Position numbers and translations under genes: made by a program | From: Prochlorococcus sp. AG-409-N21 | GTDB taxonomy: Bacteria > Cyanobacteriota > Cyanobacteriia > PCC-6307 > Cyanobiaceae | Assembly: GCA_003215415.1 (NCBI GenBank) | Contig: QCKK01000005.1 | Span: 1 to 64,000 of the forward strand | DNA length: 64,000 nucleotides | Direction: 5' to 3' | Notes under the pieces: generated by a model | Databases searched by the model: none | What the model was told of the DNA's origin: nothing | Seen by the model: only the letters and a program-made list of their open reading frames with translations | In this document: in pieces, positions 1 through 9,669 of the stretch | How positions within the stretch are numbered: position 1 is the first letter of the stretch | Layout: every line of letters begins with the position of its first letter

Positions 1-113
1 ACTATTGTTCAAAGAACTGCACTTAAGGAAACACTTACATCCCTCTTAAGTCTCCATGGTTGTAAACCTAGAAAGTCCAAGAAATGATACTAAGTATTTA
101 TAGGGAAAAACTG

Positions 114-509
114 ATGTTGTTTTTCTCATATCTGAATAAGAAGCTATATTTAATACCCATATTAATTTGTTTATTGGTAATCTCAGCACCCGCCTATTGC
201 TTAAACGAAAATTGGCAGGAAGTTCATTCAACAAAAGATGGAAAACAATGGTGGGATACAACAAGTATTGTAAAAGAAGGTGGAGACATAATAAATATTA
301 AAACTATTTTCTTGCCTACCAATCAATCGAAATCAACAGACTCAAGCTACATATTTTTCGATATGGATATAGATTGTGACCAACGAGTCTATAAAGATCA
401 ATCAATCAACCAAAAACAAATCCCTAAAGCTACATGGAGATCTCCGGGATCAGATCTGCTAATTACTTCTATAATCAACCAAGCATGTGAATTCAACAAC
501 AAGATTTAA
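114..509 (+). CDS. Secreted hypothetical protein, surface-adhesin-E-like layout
   Basis: I do not recognise a specific family. An N-terminal hydrophobic stretch ending near Ala-Tyr-Cys looks like a signal peptide. The rest (ENWQEV..., DGKQWWDTTSI...) resembles small exported proteins in which a strand pair carries a Trp/Tyr-Asp-Ser-Ile motif, as in the surface-adhesin E group; that link is inference. Two late cysteines (in IDCDQRVY and INQACEF) could form a disulfide. An upstream in-frame ATG at 84 exists, but starting at 114 puts the basic-hydrophobic signal at the N-terminus. The next gene starts 2 bp after the stop, so the two may be cotranscribed. Confidence 0.6.
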   Translation: MLFFSYLNKKLYLIPILICLLVISAPAYCLNENWQEVHSTKDGKQWWDTTSIVKEGGDIINIKTIFLPTNQSKSTDSSYIFFDMDIDCDQRVYKDQSINQKQIPKATWRSPGSDLLITSIINQACEFNNKI

Positions 510-510
510 A

Positions 511-1626
511 ATGCCAATGTCAATGTCAATGTATAAAAACGAAATAAATGTTGCAATAGCTGGACTTGGATTCGGACTTTCTGTTCACCTTCCTGCAATT
601 GATTCCAACAAAGCAATTAAACCAGTTGCATTTTGGCATCCAAATAAGGAAAAATTAGATGTAGCCTGTAAAAATTATAATCTCAAAGGTTTTTCTGATT
701 GGAATTGCCTAATTGGAGATAAAGAAATAGATGCAATTATTATTGCCACTCCTCCAAAGCCAAGATTTAATCTTGCAAAAGAAGCTCTGCTCGCAGGCAA
801 ACATCTACTATTAGAAAAACCAGTGGGATTAAATGCCGAAGAAGTATCTGAGCTAAATAGAATTGCAATTACTAATCACTTATCTGTCGCTATCGACTTT
901 GAATATAGAGCAGTTCCAATATTTATGAAGGCAAAGAGAATGCTAGAACAAGGCGCTATAGGAGAGCCATGGCTAATTAAACTCGATTGGATAATGAGTA
1001 GTAGAGCAGACGTTTCCAGACCTTGGAATTGGTATTCCAATCAAGAAGAAGGTGGGGGTGTAATAGGTGCACTAGGTACTCATGCATTTGACATGTTGCA
1101 TTGGTTATTTGGGCCAATATCAAATGTCAGCGCCCTAATGTCGACATCAATCTCACACCGCACGGATCCAAGTACTAACAAAGTGAAATTGGTTACAAGT
1201 GAAGATGTTGCATTAGCCCAACTCCAAATTCGTAAACAACCAAAAGATATTCCAGTACAACTAAGTCTCTCTGCTGTTTCCCTTCAAGGCAGAGGATGCT
1301 GGATAGAGATTTATGGAAGCGAAGGGACTTTATTAATTGGAAGTGACAACCAAAAGGATTACGTTCATGGGTTTAGCTTGTTTTATGGCATTAAAGGCCA
1401 ACCTCTTAAAAACATTTCACCAGACCCTGATCAAGCATTCCCAACTACATGGACTGATGGCCGCATAGCACCCGTAGCAAGAATCCAAGAATGGTGGTTA
1501 GAAAGTATTAAAACTGGAAAACCTATGGTCCCTGGGCTTTTAGAAGGTTTAGCTAGCCAGGTCGTATGTGACAGGCTAAAAGAATCTGCTTCATCAGGTC
1601 AAAGACTCTCGACCCAAAACTTATAA
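511..1626 (+). CDS. Gfo/Idh/MocA family NAD(P)-dependent oxidoreductase
   Basis: Predicted soluble dehydrogenase of the glucose-fructose oxidoreductase / inositol dehydrogenase / MocA superfamily, which oxidises or reduces sugars and related polyols. The N-terminus is a Rossmann fold (VAIAGLGFG, about residues 14-22). The EKP motif (LLEKPVG, near residue 103) carries the lysine typical of the family. The C-terminal half has the usual beta-sheet dimerisation layout. About 371 residues is a normal length. I chose the ATG at 511, just after the upstream stop; four in-frame ATGs lie close together there, so the exact start is uncertain. The substrate cannot be read from the sequence. Confidence 0.85.
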   Translation: MPMSMSMYKNEINVAIAGLGFGLSVHLPAIDSNKAIKPVAFWHPNKEKLDVACKNYNLKGFSDWNCLIGDKEIDAIIIATPPKPRFNLAKEALLAGKHLLLEKPVGLNAEEVSELNRIAITNHLSVAIDFEYRAVPIFMKAKRMLEQGAIGEPWLIKLDWIMSSRADVSRPWNWYSNQEEGGGVIGALGTHAFDMLHWLFGPISNVSALMSTSISHRTDPSTNKVKLVTSEDVALAQLQIRKQPKDIPVQLSLSAVSLQGRGCWIEIYGSEGTLLIGSDNQKDYVHGFSLFYGIKGQPLKNISPDPDQAFPTTWTDGRIAPVARIQEWWLESIKTGKPMVPGLLEGLASQVVCDRLKESASSGQRLSTQNL

Positions 1627-1829
1627 AAACCTTGTTCTGGCTATGAATTTAGCGATTTTAGTAAAAATACGATTCAATTAAAACCAGAAAATAAATTTGG
1701 ACAGATCGAGAACATGTCCATAGAACTTTTCCAATACGTGACATTTTTGACCTCTATCTTTTAAAGTCCTCACCCCTGGTCCATGTCTCTTATTCGAGCT
1801 TGGCCCCTAATGACACTTCGGAGAAATCG

Positions 1830-2903
1830 ATGGCCCTTGTTCCTCTAAGACTTCTACTAGACCACGCAGCCGAAAACGGTTATGGCATTCCAGCTTTCAA
1901 CGTAAATAACCTCGAGCAAGTACAGGCCATCATGGAAGCCGCTTCCGAGACCGATAGCCCAGTCATACTTCAAGCCTCTAGAGGGGCAAGAAGTTATGCG
2001 GGAGAAATCTTTTTACGTCATCTCATCATTGCAGCAACAGAAACCTATCCGAATATTCCTGTTGTGATGCATCAAGATCACGGAAATGAACCATCAACTT
2101 GCTATTCAGCGGCAATAAATGGCTTTACATCAGTAATGATGGATGGATCACTAGAAGCAGATGCCAAGACACCTGCTAGCTATGAATACAACGTTAATGT
2201 CACCAAAACAGTTGTAGATTTTGCTCATTCAGTTGGGGTAAGTGTTGAGGGTGAATTGGGTTGTCTTGGGTCTTTAGAAACAGGAAAAGGAGAAGCAGAG
2301 GACGGTCATGGCTTTGAGGGAGAACTCTCCAAAGACATGCTTCTTACAGATCCAGCTGAAGCGGCAGATTTTGTAGCCAAAACAAAAGTAGATGCTCTAG
2401 CGATTGCTATAGGCACAAGCCATGGTGCATACAAGTTCACCCGCAAACCAACTGGCGAGGTTCTGGCAATAAGTCGTATAGCAGAAATCCATAAGGCATT
2501 GCCAAATACCCATCTTGTAATGCACGGTTCAAGCTCAGTACCTCAAGAATGGCTTGACATGATTAACAAATATGGAGGGGCTATCCCTGAGACATATGGA
2601 GTACCTGTTGAAGAAATACAAGAAGGAATAAGAAATGGGGTAAGGAAAGTCAACATTGATACTGACAATCGTCTTGCATTCACAGCTGCCGTTCGTGAGG
2701 CTGCTTTTGCTGATCCAACAAACTTTGACCCTAGGCACTTCAACAAACCTGCCAGGAAATATATGAAGCAAGTTTGCCTAGACCGTTATCAACAGTTTTG
2801 GTGTGCTGGTCAAGCAAGCAAAATCAAACAGCAAAGTACTAATTACTATGCTGGTTTATATAGCAAGGGTGATCTAGATCCAAAAACAGCTGTAGCAGTT
2901 TAA
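1830..2903 (+). CDS. fba: Fructose-bisphosphate aldolase, class II (Calvin type)
   Basis: Condenses dihydroxyacetone phosphate with glyceraldehyde-3-phosphate or erythrose-4-phosphate in the Calvin cycle and glycolysis. It is a cytosolic zinc enzyme. Family motifs are present: PAFNVNN near residue 21, the catalytic/metal stretch HQDHG at about 81-85, [10 protein letters not shown] in the middle and HGSSSVP before the substrate-binding end. The 357-residue length is right for class IIB. An in-frame TTG at 1800 exists, but the ATG at 1830 begins the expected [13 protein letters not shown] start. The gene stands alone, with a 200 bp upstream gap for its promoter and a hairpin terminator after the stop. 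Confidence 0.97.
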   Translation: MALVPLRLLLDHAAENGYGIPAFNVNNLEQVQAIMEAASETDSPVILQASRGARSYAGEIFLRHLIIAATETYPNIPVVMHQDHGNEPSTCYSAAINGFTSVMMDGSLEADAKTPASYEYNVNVTKTVVDFAHSVGVSVEGELGCLGSLETGKGEAEDGHGFEGELSKDMLLTDPAEAADFVAKTKVDALAIAIGTSHGAYKFTRKPTGEVLAISRIAEIHKALPNTHLVMHGSSSVPQEWLDMINKYGGAIPETYGVPVEEIQEGIRNGVRKVNIDTDNRLAFTAAVREAAFADPTNFDPRHFNKPARKYMKQVCLDRYQQFWCAGQASKIKQQSTNYYAGLYSKGDLDPKTAVAV

Positions 2904-2922
2904 TAAGAAAAATTATATAAAT

Positions 2923-2961
2923 AAAAACAGAGTTCTAATTAATAGTTAGATCTCTGTTTTT
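2923..2961 (+). terminator. Rho-independent terminator after fba
   Basis: A 9-10 bp stem (AAAAACAGAG paired with CTCTGTTTTT) ends in a T-rich run 20 bp after the aldolase stop. Its A-rich and T-rich sides allow it to work in both directions, toward the convergent purQ as well. Confidence 0.7.
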
Positions 2962-2999
2962 ATTCTAAATAAAGGATTAAATGAGAAACAAATAGTTTC

Positions 3000-3653
3000 T
3001 CAACCCAAAAGCCCCTCAAGTATCTCTCTCCCATTCAATCCTCCAATAATAGGATCACAAGCCCGTTCAGGATGAGGCATTAATCCAAGTACATTTCCCT
3101 TGAGATTAGTTATTCCTGCAATATCGTACAGAGAACCGTTTGGATTTTCATTATATCTTAGAGCAATCGAGTCGTTATCCTCAAGCTCACTAAGTGTATC
3201 TCTACTGCATTGAAATCTACCTTCTCCATGAGCGATAGGTAATGTAATTTGATCGCCTACGCTTCTTTTATTTAACCAATTTGTTCTTATGCTGCTAACA
3301 GTTAAAGAGGCATCACGACAAATAAAATGTAGATTTTTGTTCCGTGTTAATGCTCCTGGCAGAAGACCAATCTCGGTGAGTATTTGAAAACCATTACATA
3401 TCCCTAATACTCTGCCACCTTTATCAACAAAATCCAAAAGAGAATCAAGAACAGGAGCAAAGCTTGCAATCGCTCCACATCTTAAATAATCTCCATAGCT
3501 AAATCCTCCAGGGAGAACTACTGCATCAAGCCCACTTAAATCTCTTGTCTCATGCCAAAGGAAGCGAGTAGAGATTCCTAGGCAGCCCTGTGTAGCCCAA
3601 TGCACATCTCTATCACAATTTGATCCTGGAAAAACAACTACACCGATGCTCAT
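3000..3653 (-). CDS. purQ: Phosphoribosylformylglycinamidine synthase, glutaminase subunit
   Basis: Glutamine amidotransferase subunit of FGAM synthase, step 4 of purine biosynthesis. It releases ammonia from glutamine for PurL. It is a class I amidotransferase: nucleophile Cys86 in [11 protein letters not shown], oxyanion region [12 protein letters not shown] near residue 50, and the His-Glu pair in LMPHPERA near residues 194-196. The 217-residue length is standard for the separate bacterial subunit. purS lies 4 bp upstream on the same strand, so the pair is an operon; purL is not in this window. Confidence 0.97.
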   Translation of the reverse strand: MSIGVVVFPGSNCDRDVHWATQGCLGISTRFLWHETRDLSGLDAVVLPGGFSYGDYLRCGAIASFAPVLDSLLDFVDKGGRVLGICNGFQILTEIGLLPGALTRNKNLHFICRDASLTVSSIRTNWLNKRSVGDQITLPIAHGEGRFQCSRDTLSELEDNDSIALRYNENPNGSLYDIAGITNLKGNVLGLMPHPERACDPIIGGLNGREILEGLLG

Positions 3654-3657
3654 AAAA

Positions 3658-3930
3658 CTAGATGGATTGCTTGGAATTCACTGGGAAAAGTTCTAAAGTC
3701 CAATCCTCTATAACCGGATTAGCCAAAAGTCGGTCGCTAAGCAATTCAAGTTTAGAACGGGCCTCGTTTTCATTAGAAGCAACTAATTCAATTTCAATCG
3801 ACTTACCAATACGAATTGAACTTATACCTTTAACACCAAGTTTAGAAGCTGCAGACTTTGTTGCTTCTCCAGCAGGATCTAAAACAGAAGGTCGGAGTTT
3901 GATTAGAACTCTTGCACGAAACTTTTCCAC
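3658..3930 (-). CDS. purS: Phosphoribosylformylglycinamidine synthase subunit PurS
   Basis: Small dimeric scaffold of the PurLQS complex, thought to help move ammonia from PurQ to PurL. The 90 residues show the usual pattern: an N-terminal strand ([16 protein letters not shown]), then AASKLGV followed by [11 protein letters not shown], and a C-terminal helix-strand ending in the ...NPVIEDW motif. The start is an ATG and purQ follows 4 bp downstream, which supports coupled translation. A plus-strand ORF covers the same bases but is a shadow. Confidence 0.95.
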   Translation of the reverse strand: MEKFRARVLIKLRPSVLDPAGEATKSAASKLGVKGISSIRIGKSIEIELVASNENEARSKLELLSDRLLANPVIEDWTLELFPVNSKQSI

Positions 3931-4010
3931 TTTGCTTGGAATAATGAAAAAATATTAGGCTATCTCAGAGCCGAGGTCATTGAGAGATCCCACAATAAAG
4001 GAATACTAAA

Positions 4011-4214
4011 TCAATACTTACTTCTTGAATTAGGAATTAAGAACCCTCTCCCCAAGCAAGTAAGGCAGGTATGACAAGAATTGGGTGATGATTTCATAAA
4101 ACCATTACCACCACATTCAACACATATCGAGTCCAAGCTGTGACAAGAGAGATTGGCTTGGGGTGCTGTAGCCCTGGGTTGTTGTTTTTGCTGAGTAGCC
4201 GATACACCTTCCAT
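4011..4214 (-). CDS. Small protein with DnaJ-like CxxCxGxG zinc-knuckle motifs
   Basis: About 67 residues from the ATG at 4214; a TTG at 4232 would add six. The C-terminal half carries ICVECGGNGFM followed by CHTCLTCLGRGF. This is the paired cysteine pattern of the DnaJ central zinc domain without the rest of DnaJ. Such solo CxxCxGxG proteins are common in cyanobacteria and plastids, where they are linked to redox or chaperone work on photosynthetic complexes; assigning that role here is inference. No obvious partner is adjacent. Confidence 0.7.
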   Translation of the reverse strand: MEGVSATQQKQQPRATAPQANLSCHSLDSICVECGGNGFMKSSPNSCHTCLTCLGRGFLIPNSRSKY

Positions 4215-4391
4215 AAAAAGCCAATAAATCAAGAGAGCAAAAACATGATTTGATGGTCATGTTGCCATTAGGTTCGCAACCAAAACAAGATATACAACCC
4301 TTTTAGTGCGAATTTTTGATCTCTGTTACATATTTCATGTCTGCAGACAGACTTGAATACGTGATTAGAATATAAAGACGCACAATTTCCT

Positions 4392-4835
4392 ATGAGTGGG
4401 TTTGATATTCCTCTAGCTGATTTATCAAATTCATATGAATCAAAAATCAGCCCTACAATTAGTCATGGCAGATCAGCTGTTGAAGCTGTCGCATTATATG
4501 CAATCTACGAGGCTTTAATTACAATAGTTAGATCTGAAATCCTTATAAAGGAAGGCAAAATCAACCGAGAAGGTCAAGTAAAAGTAGTCAGGAAGAGTTT
4601 TACCAAAGCAATAAGAAATGGTGCTGGAATAATTGCTCTGTTGGCTTTATCATTAGCTGTTATGCCTTGGTTAAGAATTCCTTTAACAATGATAAACCTC
4701 ATTGGTGCGACAAAGGCTTCTCATGATTTTTTTAATATTTTTTGGGACAGTCTAAGTCCACTTCAGAAATCAGAGATGCTTAATACATCAAGGAGAGCAG
4801 GAATAAGCTTGCGCAAGCTGATTAATAATTTATAG
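4392..4835 (+). CDS. Conserved cyanobacterial-type membrane protein, unknown function
   Basis: I do not recognise a characterised family. The 147 residues include a helix rich in small residues (GRSAVEAVALYAIYEALITIVRSE), a basic linker and a hydrophobic stretch (AGIIALLALSLAVMPWLRIPL) that should span or embed in a membrane. The C-terminal end is basic. The gene is transcribed alone between a zinc-knuckle protein and a COG0523 GTPase on the other strand. The regular codon pattern and clean start suggest a real gene. Confidence 0.65.
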   Translation: MSGFDIPLADLSNSYESKISPTISHGRSAVEAVALYAIYEALITIVRSEILIKEGKINREGQVKVVRKSFTKAIRNGAGIIALLALSLAVMPWLRIPLTMINLIGATKASHDFFNIFWDSLSPLQKSEMLNTSRRAGISLRKLINNL

Positions 4836-4865
4836 CGCATAAGGTTTAATGTGGAAAGAATATTG

Positions 4866-5945
4866 TTATTTCATATTTACGTTTAAGAAATAATCAGTTA
4901 GTTCCTTCTTAATTAATTCGCAAGCATCCTTCTTAAAACTAAGACAAATTAAATCAACGCCAGAGTTTTTTGGTTTCCATGATGAATTAGGAGCTATTTC
5001 GAACCATGATGATAATCTTGGCCCAACCATTTGTATCTGCAGAGGCCTTGATTTACCCTCTAACCATATACGACCCTTGATGCGAAGAACTTGATGAAGT
5101 GAAGCAAGTTTTGGCAAAAGTTCTTCTATTGACTTTCGTTCAATATTTGCCTCTATTCGAATCAATCCACTTCGAACATCTACGTGAGTGTGATCATGGC
5201 CGTCGTTGTGGTCGTGTGAAGTAATGCTCTGACTCTCCTCACTAGTTTGATGATATTTTTCAGAGTTAATTCCTAAGATTAAATCTTCTGATATATTGCC
5301 ATGATGTATTGGAAGTATAGAAGTACCAGCTCTAACTTTAGAGAGTAGTTCTTTTGTTAAATTAGCTATATTAGCAGAAGTAATCAAATCACTTCTGCTA
5401 ATTAAAACAAGATCTGCTGATATTAATTGGTCATCAAATAATTCATCAATAGGGGTCAAATGGTCAAGGTTTGGATCGGAACTTTGCTGAGCAAAAATAG
5501 AATCAGGATCACCTATAGGACTACCTGACAATAGAGCCTCACCATCTACCAATGTAACGACTCCATTAACATAAACTTTTGATCTAATTTCTGGCCATTC
5601 AAGGGCCTTGAGAAGAGGGAGAGGCATAGCCAGTCCGCTAGTTTCTATAAGGATTCCATCTAATTGATCATGACGGCTAAGTAAAACCTCAATAGTTGGC
5701 AAGAAGTCTTCTTGAACTGTGCAACAAATACAACCATTATTTAATTCAACGATACGATTATCTAATTCATCCTTGGGGCAAAATCCGCAACTTTTAATTA
5801 AATCTCCATCAAGGCCAACACTGCCAAACTCATTAACCATTACAGCGAGACGCTTATGACTTTTTGTAAGAAGACTTCTTAGAAGAGTAGTCTTTCCTGT
5901 GCCTAGAAAGCCTGTGATAATTGTTACTGGGAGTCGTTTTGACAT
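4866..5945 (-). CDS. CobW / COG0523 family GTPase, putative metal chaperone
   Basis: G3E-family GTPase that probably delivers a metal ion (zinc, cobalt or other) to client proteins. Walker A is GFLGTGKTT (residues 12-20). The metal-binding CxCC motif is at 72-75 (GCICC). Walker B/G3 is the ETSGL segment, and SRSD takes the place of the usual NKxD. A histidine-rich stretch (HDHNDGHDHTH, about 244-254) and a C-terminal CobW domain follow. The 359-residue length is typical. No B12 gene is adjacent, so a cobalamin role is not supported. The His-rich loop fits a zinc or nickel relay better. Confidence 0.9.
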   Translation of the reverse strand: MSKRLPVTIITGFLGTGKTTLLRSLLTKSHKRLAVMVNEFGSVGLDGDLIKSCGFCPKDELDNRIVELNNGCICCTVQEDFLPTIEVLLSRHDQLDGILIETSGLAMPLPLLKALEWPEIRSKVYVNGVVTLVDGEALLSGSPIGDPDSIFAQQSSDPNLDHLTPIDELFDDQLISADLVLISRSDLITSANIANLTKELLSKVRAGTSILPIHHGNISEDLILGINSEKYHQTSEESQSITSHDHNDGHDHTHVDVRSGLIRIEANIERKSIEELLPKLASLHQVLRIKGRIWLEGKSRPLQIQMVGPRLSSWFEIAPNSSWKPKNSGVDLICLSFKKDACELIKKELTDYFLNVNMK

Positions 5946-5974
5946 ATTAATATTTTAATAAATGGCTTAAAGAA

Positions 5975-6487
5975 TTAACAGGCAAGGCTTTCTTTAGTAC
6001 TAACACCAGTAATACTATTAACTCCATCAGCTCTTGCACAAAGTTCTTTTTTCTCAGATCTATTGAGAACAGCATCAGAAAAATCTGCTCCTGTTATTTT
6101 AGTGTTATTGAAAATGCTTTCCATTAGCAAAGCATTTCTCAAATTTGCATCACGAAGGTCAGCATTATCAAACAAACTGGCGAATGCAACGACATCTTCC
6201 ATATTCGCGCCTTGAAAATTCGTCTCTTGTAATTGACTGTTGTTGAAAACAGCTCCGCGTAAATCTGTTTTACTCAAATCAACCCGTCTTAGATCTGCCT
6301 TTATATATTCACGACCTTTTAAATCCATTCCATGCATATCGAAAGAGATTTCTTGTTCGGACTGACCTCGAATTTCAGGAGGGGTAATTGCTTGCACTGA
6401 TATTGGAGTTAAGACCAACAAAAGAAGTAAGAAATTAAAAGCACTTAAACGAAGAAAATGAGAAAAACAACGAAAAGAAGTAAACAT
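5975..6487 (-). CDS. Pentapeptide-repeat protein, probably lumenal
   Basis: Begins with a basic-hydrophobic signal (FLRLSAFNFLLLLLVLTPISVQA) that should send it to the thylakoid lumen or periplasm. After residue 40 it carries pentapeptide repeats of the A(D/N)LxX kind (ADLRR, VDLSK, TDLRG, ANMED, ADLRD, ANLRN, ADFSD), which form a right-handed quadrilateral helix. The C-terminal tail has a Cys (ELCARADG) and ends in Cys. The nearest good start is the ATG at 6487; a longer frame to 6568 would overlap the divergent UPRTase-like gene. Lumenal pentapeptide proteins are common in cyanobacteria, but their function is mostly unknown. Confidence 0.8.
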   Translation of the reverse strand: MFTSFRCFSHFLRLSAFNFLLLLLVLTPISVQAITPPEIRGQSEQEISFDMHGMDLKGREYIKADLRRVDLSKTDLRGAVFNNSQLQETNFQGANMEDVVAFASLFDNADLRDANLRNALLMESIFNNTKITGADFSDAVLNRSEKKELCARADGVNSITGVSTKESLAC

Positions 6488-6560
6488 GCGCATGATTTTT
6501 GGCTCCAAGCCAGTAATTTTATACTTCACGTTATGGCAATTACTCGCCAAATTATCTGAC

Positions 6561-7178
6561 ATGGCCATGACAATGAGAGTTGTCGTACCACCACATCCAT
6601 TAATTGCACACTGGTTAACTGTTTTAAGAAGCAGCTCTACACCACCTGCCCTTTATGGCACAGCTCTAGAGGAGCTTGGAAGATGGCTTACCTATGAAGC
6701 GATTAGAGAATGGCTACCAAATCGGAAGGAGCATGTCCTTACAAGCAATGGACAAGTGGAAGGAACGGTAATAGAAACAAATGTTCCTTTAATTTCAATC
6801 CCATTTGATCATGGAGGACTAGCGCTTTGGCAGGGAGCAAGGAAAGTACTCCCTACCACTGAACTATGCATTGGTGGCATTCCAATTCAAATTGAAAAAA
6901 ATGCAGGTGTAATAGTTTTTATTGACCAAATTGACAACGCGGAAGAGACACTAAAACTTTTGCTGCGCCTGCAAGAAAAGCATTTGACTGGACAAAGGTT
7001 AAGGCTGATATGTGCACTAGCCTCAAGTCCAGGTCTGAAATTATTAGGTTCAGATTTGCCCGATCTGACTGTTTACACTGGCTGTATAGACCCTGAAGTC
7101 AATAAAAATAACGAAATCATTCCTGGAATTGGAAATCCAACCTTACGTCTTAACAGCAGAAACTCAGAGCCGATTTAA
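6561..7178 (+). CDS. upp: Uracil phosphoribosyltransferase-like protein with altered PRPP loop
   Basis: The fold belongs to UPRTase, which makes UMP from uracil and PRPP. The N-terminus (VVVPPHPLIAHWLTVLR) and the C-terminus (ASSPGLKLLGSDLPDLTVYTG, then EIIPGIGNPTLRL) follow the family closely. The PRPP-binding loop, normally close to DPMLATGG, reads FIDQIDNAEET (about residues 120-130) and lacks the Thr-Gly-Gly core. Catalysis is therefore doubtful and a regulatory or structural role is possible. The ATG at 6561 was chosen from several (6561, 6567, 6573). The frame extends upstream into the divergent pentapeptide gene. Confidence 0.8.
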   Translation: MAMTMRVVVPPHPLIAHWLTVLRSSSTPPALYGTALEELGRWLTYEAIREWLPNRKEHVLTSNGQVEGTVIETNVPLISIPFDHGGLALWQGARKVLPTTELCIGGIPIQIEKNAGVIVFIDQIDNAEETLKLLLRLQEKHLTGQRLRLICALASSPGLKLLGSDLPDLTVYTGCIDPEVNKNNEIIPGIGNPTLRLNSRNSEPI

Positions 7179-7202
7179 TATTGATATAAATCCATTTAAC
7201 TA

Positions 7203-7502
7203 ATGAGTCAATATCGAGATTCACCTGGAGGGAGCTTATCTTCGTTAATCAGCGGAGCCGTAATAGGAGCTGCGGGTCTGGCATGGTGGCTTTTCTCAGA
7301 AGCTGAGAAAAGACAACGAAGTCGCAAGCAACGAGCAATGTTGTATGCGCCAAGGATGCAAGACGGGTCTGAGGCTCTAGAGACAACATCAATCAAACCT
7401 GAAACAAATAACAGTGAACAACTTGAACAAAGAGTAGAACAACTCAATGCTGCTATAGCAGATGTTAGGAAACAACTAGAAAACCTAGGGGAAGAAAATT
7501 AA
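7203..7502 (+). CDS. Small membrane-anchored coiled-coil protein
   Basis: 99 residues. A short polar start is followed by one hydrophobic segment (SLISGAVIGAAGLAWWLF), then a strongly basic patch (EKRQRSRKQRAM). The tail ends in a heptad-like helix (EQLEQRVEQLNAAIADVRKQLENL). This is the layout of a single-pass anchor with a cytosolic coiled coil. It sits 24 bp after the UPRTase-like gene and 53 bp before ilvD on the same strand. Function unknown. Confidence 0.75.
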   Translation: MSQYRDSPGGSLSSLISGAVIGAAGLAWWLFSEAEKRQRSRKQRAMLYAPRMQDGSEALETTSIKPETNNSEQLEQRVEQLNAAIADVRKQLENLGEEN

Positions 7503-7555
7503 AGAAATTGACTGATATTTAGTAACCTTCTAATAAAAACAATTTAAACACAGTC

Positions 7556-9226
7556 ATGCTTCGATCAACTGCTATCACCCAAGGAGTGCAAAGATCTCCC
7601 AACAGAGCAATGTTAAGGGCAGTTGGTTTCGAGGATGAAGATTTTAATAAGCCAATAGTAGGAATAGCCAATGGATATAGCACTATTACGCCATGCAATT
7701 TGGGTCTTAATGAACTAGCTCTAAAGGCAGAGGAATCTATAAGGGAAGAAGGTGGAATGCCTCAGATGTTTGGGACAATCACTGTAAGTGATGGGATATC
7801 AATGGGGACTGAAGGAATGAAATATTCATTAGTTTCAAGAGAAGTAATAGCAGATGCAATTGAAACAGCATGTAATGCTCAGAGTATGGACGGAGTTATA
7901 GCTATTGGTGGATGTGATAAAAACATGCCAGCCGCAATGATCTCAATGGCGAGGATGAATATACCAGCAATATTTGTCTATGGAGGAACAATTAAGCCAG
8001 GCAAACTTGATGGATGTGATTTAACAGTAGTTAGCGCTTTTGAAGCTGTTGGTCAACTCGCAAGTGGGAAAATTGACCAAGCACAACTCTTGGCAGTCGA
8101 GAAGAATGCTTGTCCTGGAGCAGGTAGTTGTGGAGGTATGTTTACTGCAAACACAATGTCAGCAGCAATAGAAACAATGGGCTTAAGTCTTCCTTATAGC
8201 TCAACAATGGCAGCCGAAGATAAAGAAAAGTTGGAAAATTCTTCAAAAAGTGCTGCAATATTAATCAATGCCATTAAAAGAGATATAAGACCTCTGGACC
8301 TTCTTACTAGAAAGTCATTTGAGAATGCTATTAGCGTAATAATGGCAGTGGGAGGATCAACAAATGCAGTACTACATTTACTAGCTATTGCACGAACAGC
8401 AGGAGTTGAACTCACAATTGATGATTTTGAAAAAATACGGCAAAGAGTACCTGTTTTGTGCGATTTAAAACCTAGCGGAAGATATGTAACTGTAGATTTG
8501 CATAAAGCAGGAGGAATACCTCAGGTAATGAAAATATTACTTGAAGCAGGTCTATTGCATGGGGACTGTAAGAATATTGAGGGAAAAACTCTGGAGGAAA
8601 TCCTTAAAGATATACCTTCAGTTCCTTTTACTAATCAAGAAGTTATTCATCCACTCTCTAAACCTTTATATAAAAAAGGTCATCTTGCAATCCTAAAAGG
8701 GAATCTTGCAGAGGAAGGAAGTGTAGCAAAGATAAGTGGAGTTAAGAAGCCAGTTCTTACAGGCCCCGCAAGAGTTTTTGAGAGTGAGGAAGATTGCTTA
8801 AATGCGATTCTAAAAAATAAGATTAAAGAAGGAGATGTTGTAGTTGTTCGTTATGAAGGACCTGTAGGTGGACCTGGAATGCGTGAGATGCTTGCACCTA
8901 CCTCTGCAATCGTTGGCCAAGGATTGGGAGACAAAGTTGCTCTTATTACTGATGGCAGATTTAGCGGAGGAACTTATGGTCTTGTTGTAGGTCATGTTGC
9001 TCCGGAAGCAGCGGTAGGAGGGATAATTGCACTAGTAAAAGAAGGAGATAGCATTACAGTAGATGCAAATAGTCTACTTCTTCAATTAAATGTTGATGAA
9101 GATGAATTATCTGTCCGAAGAAAGAATTGGAATAAGCCAAACCCTAGATATAAAAGAGGAATACTCGGAAAATACGCAAGGATTGTAAGTAGCTCAAGCA
9201 AAGGAGCAGTTACTGATGAAGAATGA
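7556..9226 (+). CDS. ilvD: Dihydroxy-acid dehydratase
   Basis: Dehydrates 2,3-dihydroxy-isovalerate and its isoleucine-pathway homologue, the third common step of branched-chain amino acid synthesis. The cytosolic enzyme uses an Fe-S cluster. Three cysteines fit a [2Fe-2S] ligand set: Cys47 (TPCN), Cys120 (GGCDKNMPA) and Cys192 (GAGSCGGMF). The C-terminal [10 protein letters not shown] and VVGHVAPEA motifs are intact. The 556-residue length is normal for cyanobacteria. It is transcribed in the same direction as the two genes before it and converges on the 146-residue gene, whose stop lies 2 bp away. Confidence 0.98.
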   Translation: MLRSTAITQGVQRSPNRAMLRAVGFEDEDFNKPIVGIANGYSTITPCNLGLNELALKAEESIREEGGMPQMFGTITVSDGISMGTEGMKYSLVSREVIADAIETACNAQSMDGVIAIGGCDKNMPAAMISMARMNIPAIFVYGGTIKPGKLDGCDLTVVSAFEAVGQLASGKIDQAQLLAVEKNACPGAGSCGGMFTANTMSAAIETMGLSLPYSSTMAAEDKEKLENSSKSAAILINAIKRDIRPLDLLTRKSFENAISVIMAVGGSTNAVLHLLAIARTAGVELTIDDFEKIRQRVPVLCDLKPSGRYVTVDLHKAGGIPQVMKILLEAGLLHGDCKNIEGKTLEEILKDIPSVPFTNQEVIHPLSKPLYKKGHLAILKGNLAEEGSVAKISGVKKPVLTGPARVFESEEDCLNAILKNKIKEGDVVVVRYEGPVGGPGMREMLAPTSAIVGQGLGDKVALITDGRFSGGTYGLVVGHVAPEAAVGGIIALVKEGDSITVDANSLLLQLNVDEDELSVRRKNWNKPNPRYKRGILGKYARIVSSSSKGAVTDEE

Positions 9227-9228
9227 TA

Positions 9229-9669
9229 TTAAGTTGCAATAGAATCTGAAGACACTAAAAGTGACTTTAAACGACGAGCCAACGATTCCAAACAAGCAGA
9301 TTCCTTGGGAGACTGACAACGCATTCCACTTGTTGCATCCATCCATACGGAATGATTTCCATGCCATAAGATTGGCATGGAATCGTGATTTAATCTACTT
9401 ATAATTAAACTAAACTCCCTACCACTTCTAAATATTTCTAACTCCAAATCATTCTGTGGAAAACGAACTCCCTGTTTATCTCTACATTCAATTTGAATAA
9501 CTAAATCAATATGAGCAGATTTATCTTCAAAGACACTTGCGTCAAGGTGATTTATTTCAATTAAGGATTCCCTTGGAAATACAGCAGCATGAATCCAAGG
9601 TTTTATGCATATGTCACATGACGAAGCAATAAGCGACAAGAAGTTAGGGGTAGGCTCAGGAAATTGCAC
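9229..9669 (-). CDS. Conserved hypothetical protein
   Basis: 146 residues with no motif I can name. It starts at GTG and overlaps the end of the CIA30-like gene by 14 bp, so the two are probably translated as a unit. It contains alternating strands (IDLVIQIECRD, LELEIFRSGREFSLIIS) and two Cys near the N-terminus (SSCDICIKPW). There is no signal peptide or membrane segment. A cytosolic beta-rich protein working with the CIA30 protein is possible, but that rests only on position. Confidence 0.65.
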   Translation of the reverse strand: MQFPEPTPNFLSLIASSCDICIKPWIHAAVFPRESLIEINHLDASVFEDKSAHIDLVIQIECRDKQGVRFPQNDLELEIFRSGREFSLIISRLNHDSMPILWHGNHSVWMDATSGMRCQSPKESACLESLARRLKSLLVSSDSIAT

